Source: Undaria pinnatifida
Lineage: Eukaryota > Sar > Phaeophyceae > Laminariales > Alariaceae
Assembly: GCA_012845835.1 (NCBI GenBank)
Contig: JABAKD010000002.1
Coordinates: forward strand, 8,826,620-8,890,619
DNA length: 64,000 bases
Direction of reading: 5' to 3'
Shown here: piece after piece, positions 31,921 through 64,000 of the stretch
How the letters are laid out: each line of letters opens with the position of its first letter
How positions within the stretch are numbered: the first letter of the stretch is position 1
Translations under genes and position numbers: made by a program
Notes under the pieces: model-generated
What the model was told of the DNA's origin: nothing
What the model saw: only the letters and a program-made list of their open reading frames with translations
The model's database searches: none

Positions 31921-32439
31921 GCGCGTACCCTACAAAACCCAACCTTGAAAACATTTGCGTCAACGTAACTGTTTTGCGCAACACGCGCTTTTTAACCGTA
32001 ACACGCATCCCTGCTTCGAGGACCTGCTACGGGGATTGTGCTCAACCTTATTCCTAGGTGGTAATCGTCAGTCGGCGCTTGGTGGGGGTCTAAGCTTTAA
32101 GACAGAAGAGCTGCGGGGGTCCATCATCCTCTGAAAGAGTGCTGCGCGTTCTTCGTATTGAACTGATGATAATACCCATACAATGCACATGCCATCCACA
32201 TCCAGCACAACAACCAGTGTCCGTGCTGATGCCTTATAGAAAAACGAGCTCCTTCTGTGGTCACAATCTACGAGATAGAGATATCCGTTGCAAGTACAGC
32301 AAGGTGATTTGGCCATGCAACGCAAGTTTCTAGAGACACCAACTAACAGTCGATAGCTCTTTATAGAAGCGTAGGTAAGCACGATTCGACCCAAGTCGAC
32401 AAGGGAATAAAGTGCTGAGTTATTCTCGCGAACAAAAAG

Positions 32440-33240
32440 AACGCGCGTACCGTAGTGGCCGATTACCGCGGAAACATGTGTTGCAAGTGCCATGTTTTTC
32501 TTTTACGTACTGCACCAAGAATACCGCGGTTTTCGTTTAACGCAGAAGCGTGCCGCGCAATTGCCGTGATTTTTTATTGCTGTACCGCGACTGCCGTGGT
32601 TTTCCCTTACCGCGGAAGCGTCTTCAAGTTCAGGTCGTCTGGTGATGGCTGTGCTCGACCTAAGTCGTTAGGCGAGGAGAAGTGGTCTCAGACGATGGCG
32701 ATGACGGACTTTGGAGGCTGGCGCGCAGCTGTGGTTAGACAGCTCGTGCTGCACTGATGACGTAAGACTTAGGGTTAGGGTTAGGGTTCCACTTGGTCTG
32801 CGCGCTGAGGGTATCGCAACAAATGTTTTCGGACGACGAGGACGACCTCCAGACCCTCGACAACCGCATCGAGGAGGCGGTCAAACGGATGTTCGACTCA
32901 ATGGTGCTGGAGCTGGTCGACGTCGTTCAACAATACGTTGACAAATGCACCCAATACGTCGTGGAAGATCGGCTTGGGGCTCTGCGGGCTGCAGTGCTCA
33001 GCACCTTGACCAACGAGTGCACTCTCGTAAATGCCAACGAGTAGTCTACACTCTCGTAAAGATTCCAAACGTTCTGCGTCGATTCCCGTATCAGTATGGA
33101 ATATCGGAAAGGGATGGACGTGCGATCGCCACCATGAATGGCATGCCGTGCAAATACCGTAATCGCGAGTAACCGTGCCATAATCTACTGTACGTATCAG
33201 CTTTTTATGCTGCCAAGACAGCAAGGTAGGACAACCCTGA
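32440..33240. repeat. Split copy of the GCCGTGATTTT element around a 516-bp insert
   Basis: Left part 32440-32622 ends in CCTTACCGCGGAAGCGT. The right part resumes at about 33139 with GCCGTGCAAATACCG and ends CCATAATCTACTGTACG, ATCAGCTTTTTATG and AGACAGC. In the complete copy at 29465-29725 the two boundaries are adjacent (GCGGAAGCGTGCCGTGCA). The intervening 32623-33138 is therefore inserted relative to that copy. Confidence 0.72.
32823..33044 (+). CDS. Hypothetical 73-residue acidic helical protein
   Basis: ATG at 32823 opens MFSDDEDDLQTLDNRIEEA, followed by VVQQYVDKCTQYVVEDRLG and ending CTLVNANE. Composition is acidic, with heptad-like hydrophobic spacing (a likely helix or short coiled coil). 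I do not recognise a family. The codon third positions are GC-rich, as in the real exons nearby. No clear splice sites bound it, so it may be a complete small gene, an exon of a + strand gene, or a processed fragment. Three TTAGGG-like units lie 35 bp upstream, and the whole frame sits inside the insert that splits a repeat. Confidence 0.35.
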   Translation: MFSDDEDDLQTLDNRIEEAVKRMFDSMVLELVDVVQQYVDKCTQYVVEDRLGALRAAVLSTLTNECTLVNANE

Positions 33241-33608
33241 TATTTTCATAGTTTCAAATGAATACTGAAATATTGCACGGTCGTGTCCGCGGCAACCTGG
33301 AAGTGGCTGCACTCAACGGACGCTGTGGGCACTGGGGCGGGCGCCGCAAGCGCCACTGCTGCTCTGCGTCACGCAGGTGAGTGCGCAGGGCTGCGGAAGG
33401 CAGTTCAAATGCTTGTGCAGCAACATCAGCAGTTTTTAGTCAGACATCTGTCGCGCGGCGATGGGAAACACTCGGATATAGCGCACGCAGATATGTGCAC
33501 GCGCATATCATACCTCGTACCAGTTTGAACGAAAATTTAGTGACCGTTAGATGGTTAATGTGACTGACAAACGATATTTATAATTTGATCCATTGCGGAC
33601 ATCATGCG

Positions 33609-34780
33609 TCACTGCTGTTGCCAAAGATGCCAGGAGAAGCGGAAGGGAGTCTTGGGCTCCCACACTACAAGAAGTGCATTTCTGCCGTCCGTCACAGGCC
33701 TCAACTGCCATCTCTCAATATGCTTGGCTGCTGCTTCATTTTGATCCTGCTTGCACAACATGCAAATGCGCTTGGGCGATTTATCTCCTGCTCCTGCCGT
33801 CATTTTCCTTCTTGAATTCAACAGGCAGGTATTACACATCCGGTAAGTCTTACCCCAGCGAGTGCGTCCTCCGCCTTGGCCCTGGTGTAATCTGGCGCCC
33901 CATATCCGTCAGCCATGACGTCAGCTGTCAGTTACAGCAGTAGGCACTGCTGGATCCGGATGTGTCAACTACGTGCTGCTGCCGATCCGAATGTTACTCT
34001 ACAACGGCGAGAGAACCGAGATTCGTACGAACTCTCTCCGCCTTTTTGGATCCTGTTGAGCTTTTCTTCGGATCAAAGCTTCAGTTTGGCGCTCTGCCTG
34101 CCGGATCCAGTAATCCCAGCAGCGTCCACGCTGCCTTATGCTTGTACCACGGGTATCTGTCCACTCCGGCTGCTTGAGCAACGCGAAGAAAGCCTCGTCC
34201 CTCGTGGTAGCTGGCAGTGTCTGGAGAATCTCCTCCCGGGGGCACTGGAAGAATATCCCCGGTAGGGTATTTTCTGTTTGTCATAGTGAACTCCAAGCGC
34301 AACACTCTGTTTTCTTGCTCGAAGGCCGAAGGCAAGAACATTTGGACTGCAGGCGTGTGCTCGTCGAGTTCGGCACCATGGAACAAGCCAAGGACGACGG
34401 GATGTGCCAACAGTCCCTTCTCCTCGGTGCTGATGTCGAGAGAGGATTTACGGTAAGTTTTGAGTGCAGCGTGCAGGTGGGAGTCGTCCCCATATCACCC
34501 TTCGGTTTTCATAAACTTCAAATTGATGCATCGCTACACATCAGCAAACATTAGGCTTCGTAGCATGTATCAGTCTAAATATGCGAGCGCTCGCAGGCTG
34601 GAGTGTCTGGTGGGCTGATTACTTGAAGGACGAGTGCAAGTCATCCATTCGCTGGGCATTCGTTGAAGGGCATTCTGGACAATGCACTTGCTCCACTTCC
34701 TTCCTGGCTGATTCAAAGCGAAATGTCGAAGGCGTTCGCTATCGCTCAACCCTGTATCGCTATTTAAATGGCGTATGATC
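33609..34780 (-). pseudogene. Weakly protein-like minus-strand frames, possibly decayed coding DNA
   Basis: Two stretches look more protein-like than background: 34081-34460 (LLAHPVVLGLFHGAELDEH, then AVQMFLPSAFEQENRVLRL) and 33609-33839 (SPKRICMLCKQDQNEAAAKH, then RNALLVVWEPKTPF). They are separated by stops and no motif could be assigned. On the + strand a strong donor-like site (ACG|GTAAGT) lies at 34450. A decayed transposon ORF or an unrecognised gene are both possible. Confidence 0.2.
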
Positions 34781-34869
34781 GCAGCCGTACTACCGGCAGT
34801 GAACCGTGTGATACCGCGAAAGAACAGTAGCGGTCGAGCATAAGAGCGAGCCACAGCAACAGAAGCAGC

Positions 34870-36310
34870 AGCAGCATCACAAAGCTGTACCGCCCTCGGG
34901 TGCTGTATCGCCATCGCGAAAGAAGCCTTGTATCGTACATTTCTTTCAAAATTGAAACTTTCACGCTGTTGACGCACCTTACGAGAGACAACAGACAACA
35001 CCCAAGCGGCAAGAGTAGAGAGTCTATAGCTGCCGAAGTTACGGTACCGCTGCACACCAAGTACGAGCATAAAGCGAGCCACGGGTGGTAACAGCAACAA
35101 CACAAGCTGTGTCACCCCAGGGTGCTGTATCGCCATCGCGAAAGAAAGCCATCGTACGTTTCGTTCAAAAATGAAAATGCCACCCCTTGGTGACGTCCGT
35201 GTACCCTACGCGAGAAGGGCACTCATGAGACGTCAGTGGAGGCTACGACGGTACTGGTGTGGTACCAGGTACCAGAATGCGATACGAAACGCAGCGCGAG
35301 CCAAAGCAGCAGCAGCAACAGTAGCAGCAGCAACAACTGAAGGCTGTGTCGCCCTAGGGTGCTGTATCGCCTTCGCGAAAGCCTCTCGTTCAGGTGAAAA
35401 CACCTCGTACATTCCGTCCAATATTGCGCACCGCCCGATGTATTATAGGTATTCGTGCTTGTTGGCTTCGTGTTCGGTTTGTGGGGCAAGTACTCGTCCG
35501 TGGACGAATACCCTCGTGGAAGCGTGGAATAGGTATTCGCCTGATGTACGCATACCCTCTCAAAATCATGGGCAAGTATTTGCCCATGGACGAATACCCT
35601 CTCATAGACATTGGGAAAGTATTCGTCGCTGGGTGAATACCCTTTCAGCAACATGGGCAGGTATCCATCCGTGGACGAGCCGCACGTATTCAACGAAAGG
35701 ATGTCGCGAGTATTCGTCAATTATTATCGAATGTACTCAATATTTTACGTTTATTTTCTAAAAACGCAGTAATTCTTGTACAATAGTTACGAAATATATC
35801 TGTACTCGCTTGGCGCAGGGAAGATTGTGTCGGGGCAACTGACGCATAGTCTCTTGGAAACGCGGGGCGAGTATTCGTACCTGGACGAATACCCTGCCAA
35901 GAGCGTGGGACGAGTATTCGTCAAAGGACGAATGCCCTTCCGAAACATGGGGCAATTTCTCGTCCGTTGGACGGATACCCTCTGAAAACCATGGGGTGAA
36001 TATATGTACTATGGACGAATACCCTCTCAAAAACATGTCAGGAACGGGGGGCAGGCATTCGTCCGTGGACGAATAGTGCCTATTCGACGAATTCAGTTCG
36101 CGAGTATTCGCCAAATCTATTCGTATTCGCGCGGGGTGTGCAACATTGCCACCGCTCGCTGACTTTAAATTGAGATTGGGTGAGATAACATTCATAAATC
36201 AGCAACATGGCTTCTAGCATGGAGCAAGCCATAGCAGCAGCAGCAGCAGTAACAGCAGCGCAAGGGTGTGTCACCCTAGCGTGCTGTATTGGCGAAAACC
36301 TCTCGTCCAG
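34870..36310. repeat. Four copies of the GGGTGCTGTATCGCC element with AGC-rich heads
   Basis: Copies near 34860-34990, 35080-35220, 35290-35430 and 36220-36350 share an AGC-rich head, then GCTGTGTCxCCCTxGGGTGCT and GTATCGCCxTCGCGAAAG. The interval between the third and fourth copies is filled by the minisatellite at 35470-36110. Confidence 0.8.
35470..36110. repeat. GGACGAATACCCTCTCAAAA minisatellite
   Basis: About 14 units of 40-50 bp with GTGGACGAATACCCTC, AACATGGG and GTATTCGTC, in two blocks (35470-35720 and 35860-36110). Confidence 0.88.
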
Positions 36311-36985
36311 GTTAACACTGCTTGTGACTTCTGCAATTGTCCGCCATAATTTCAAGCAGTATGTTCCCTAAATGCGGACACAGTCCTAAACCTACTGCTG
36401 TGCTTTTAATCACCATTTGAGCTACACTCTTACCCCAGAAAATGGTTGAAGCGTACTGTTTACGAGACGAAGGGAATTATCCCTACAATGGTTGATTGAG
36501 ATTGGTTGGGTTATGGTTACGGCTCCGGCTACGTGGGTTCCCTCTTCAAAATTTCCACACCGTTGGCGTGCATATGAAAGACAAAATCTGCAGTGGGGGC
36601 AGCAGCAGTCGGCGTTACACCAGTATATCTGGTAGCGTAGAGCGAGCCGCCACAGCTGCAGCTGCACAAGGATGCGATAAGTGCCTACGCGTAGTGCCAC
36701 GATGTTTTTCACTGTCGTGGATTTGTGTGTGTTGGTGCAAGGTACTGTACAAGTCCGCTCGGCGGCGGGCGGTGATGATATCCGGCTTCAGGGATCTCGA
36801 AAGGGGTTCCCGTTTCTTGGCGCCGAGTAAATTTCAAACTTGCGTTTGCTCGTAATTTTCTATGCATGTCATGTGCATGACTTGTAAATGGCATCAACCC
36901 TATATAAATCACCACCACGCGCCGACACCTGCCCACGCCGAGCGAGCAGGTGAGGACAGCCAAGCGAGGGGCCAAACGCGGGGGT

Positions 36986-62368
<25,383 letters not shown>

Positions 62369-62596
62369 ACTAAGCTTCTCGGCGACGATGTATCAATGTT
62401 CACGTGATGTTCGGCGAGAGTTTTGGGGTCAACGTTTATTCCGCGACAGTAGCAGAGCGTAGCTACGTATTGTGGTACCCAGAAAACGGTATACCGGAGG
62501 TGTTATGCACCACTTGTTGGTTTGTAGGGGATGCCTGCGCGTATTGTTTATGGGAGCGGGGATGGGAAGGCTGCTTTGGTGGGGGGGGCGCGCGTT

Positions 62597-62714
62597 GGCT
62601 ACTCTGAACGATGCTAGGGTGCGACAGTACACGCAACAGACGACCACGTGCCCTCAGCGGTTGGATGCCGAGAAGCGGAGTGCAACGATAAACAAACCCA
62701 AGAGGCAAGGGTGA
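62597..62714 (+). repeat. First echo of the last DIS3L exon, frame and stop preserved
   Basis: Reads LATLNDARVRQYTQQTTTCP, then QRLDAEKRSATINKPKRQG and TGA, parallel to the real C-terminus TLDDARVRQYTQEATARAQR. Nucleotide identity to 62251-62368 is high, with no indels across about 117 bases. Confidence 0.9.
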
Positions 62715-62856
62715 CAACGAAATTTCTCTGCGACGATATACGAAGCAAGGTTGAATTGACGCTTTTGGTACCAGTGTACAGTTAGTGAAATTGCCTAAGA
62801 GGTGATGCAGCACTTTCTAAGGGAGTGAGGTGTGGGACGGACGTTGGTCTGCTAGG

Positions 62857-62980
62857 TGCATTGGACTCTGTGGATGATGCTAGGGTGCGCCAGTATATAC
62901 AAGAGGCGATCACGCGAGTTCAAAGGTTGGGGGCCGAGAAGCGGACTACATTTTTTACCAAATGCAAGAGGCAAGGGTGA
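62857..62980 (+). repeat. Second echo of the last DIS3L exon, frame and stop preserved
   Basis: Reads LDSVDDARVRQYIQEAITRV, then QRLGAEKRTTFFTKCKRQG and TGA. It starts 265 bp after the first echo. As in the first echo there are only substitutions, no frameshift. Confidence 0.9.
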
Positions 62981-63283
62981 AAACGATAATACTCTGCGCT
63001 CGCTAAGTTTGGCGGCGGTGCCTCTCCTTCCCCCGGGAACAGGGAGGGCTGCTGTGTGGAAGCGCCGTGGAATAGCAGGGTTAACTCTTTAGAACTAATG
63101 TGCCGTGGAGGTCCCTATACAGTGCCGGTTGTCCGATGTAGTGCCTGTGAAGTCACCTGGCACAGATGAAAACAGCCAACAGCGCCAGTATGTATGTGGA
63201 GTAGTGCCGGTTGCCTCTATAATGCCGGTGTTAACGACTGGCACATGCCGGCGCTATAGAGGGATGTGTTACTACTGGATAGG

Positions 63284-63865
63284 GACCTAAGAAGAAACAA
63301 GTGTGATCCTTCAACTTTGTAGGGAGGACGTGCAACACGGTACAAGTATCGTCATGATGCGCGCGTAACGTGTTGCTCCTTCCATCGAATCTCAGACACA
63401 CCCCGTTACCCCAAGTGCTTTTGTTGGCCCTATGTTGTAAGGGTCGTTTCATTGAACAGTGCTGTTTGTTTCGGAAGCCCCAGTGGGGTGGTTAATATAC
63501 TCTTTCGAAGGATTCCGCCCCTAAAGCATGGTCAAGGTAGCACTCGGCGACAGTTCGTAGCCTGGGTCATGGATATGGACCTAAGAAGAAACAAGTGTGA
63601 TCCTTCAACTTTATAGGAAGAACGTGCAACACGGTACAAGTATCGTCATGATGCGCGCGTAACGTGTTGCTCCTTCCATCGAATCTCAGACACACCCCGT
63701 TACCCCAAGTGCTTTTGTTGGCCCTATGTTGTAAGGGTCGTTTCATTGGACAGTGCTGTTTATTTCGGAAGCCCCAGTGGGGTGGTTAATATACTCTTTC
63801 GAAGGATTCCGCCCCTAAAGCATGGTCAAGGTAGCACTCGGCGACAGTTCGTAGCCGGGGTCATG
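63284..63865. repeat. Near-perfect 294-bp tandem duplication
   Basis: Units 63284-63577 and 63578-63865 both begin GACCTAAGAAGAAACAAGTG and end GACAGTTCGTAGCC-GGGTCATG. Only a handful of substitutions separate them, so the duplication is recent or homogenised. It could also be an assembly artefact. Confidence 0.93.
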
Positions 63866-64000
63866 TACACGGCAGGATTCGACGACAATGCAATGCAGGG
63901 TTTAATTGCGTTTTTTCCCCCCGCGACATCTTTCGGCTTGGTTTTGGGGATGGGAGGCTAGGGTTGCACGGGTCCCACGAAGTACATGTGGGGTTGAGGG

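Larger units (their letters stand above)
29255..36985. other. Repeat-rich gap between divergent CEP76 and DIS3L
   Basis: About 7.7 kb contains the presumed 5' regions of both genes. No promoter element can be named. It is filled by PROTEIN-free arrays: GCCGTGATTTT-type elements, AGTTCCGGGTACGGGTATG arrays, GGACGAATACCCTC minisatellites and a CTGTATCGCC element. There is one protein-like 73-codon frame (32823-33044) and some weak minus-strand frames at 33.6-34.8 kb that I cannot name. Confidence 0.5.
62369..64000. other. 3' flank of DIS3L
   Basis: Contains two echoes of the last exon, a GCCGGTTGTCC-type short element (63110-63265) and a 294-bp tandem duplication. No other exon was seen; the gene to the right, if any, starts beyond the window. 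Confidence 0.6.

Overview
The window is nuclear DNA of an intron-rich eukaryote, most likely a brown alga or a close stramenopile relative. The reasons are a FabD-type malonyl transacylase gene (the usual plastid type II fatty-acid enzyme) with spliceosomal introns, a centriolar protein gene (CEP76, expected in organisms with flagellated cells), TTAGGG-like tracts, GC-rich exons of about 75-280 bp, 0.1-3.9 kb introns, and a very heavy load of mini- and microsatellites. No bacterial operons, rRNA genes, CRISPR arrays or viral genes were seen. The species is inferred, not read.

Three genes were reconstructed by joining exons whose splice phases agree at every junction except where stated. (1) 1272-3310, + strand: the last three exons of a FabD gene; its 5' part lies outside the window. 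(2) 6598-27194, - strand: at least 15 exons of a CEP76 homologue with the C2-like region, the transglutaminase-like region and the complete C-terminus, plus a possible further 5' exon at 28997-29254. (3) 36986-62368, + strand: a DIS3-like exoribonuclease of the DIS3L type with about 23 exons (degenerate PIN, cold-shock-like region, RNB, S1) and long low-complexity additions. FabD and CEP76 converge; CEP76 and DIS3L diverge from a repeat-rich gap at about 29.3-37.0 kb. The three genes have unrelated jobs (fatty-acid synthesis, centriole biology, RNA decay).

The most striking pattern is structural. Many exons in all three genes are accompanied, within a few hundred bases, by decayed or near-intact copies of part of themselves, usually an exon edge with its splice site and some intron. 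Clear cases are FabD exons 2 and 3; CEP76 exons ending at 7332, 10219, 18013, 25144 and 26444; and DIS3L exons 1, 7, 12, 16, 18 and the last. I call these exon echoes. Some remain open in frame with a usable-looking splice site, and the two echoes of the last DIS3L exon both keep the reading frame and stop codon.

The remaining sequence is introns and intergenic DNA made of dispersed short elements (a MITE-like family with AACCCCTTTA ends, an element that ends in a polypyrimidine tract before exons, tRNA-like promoter boxes) and tandem arrays, including a roughly 675-bp ACT microsatellite in a DIS3L intron. Homology calls rest on remembered family sequences, not on searches, and splice sites are predictions.
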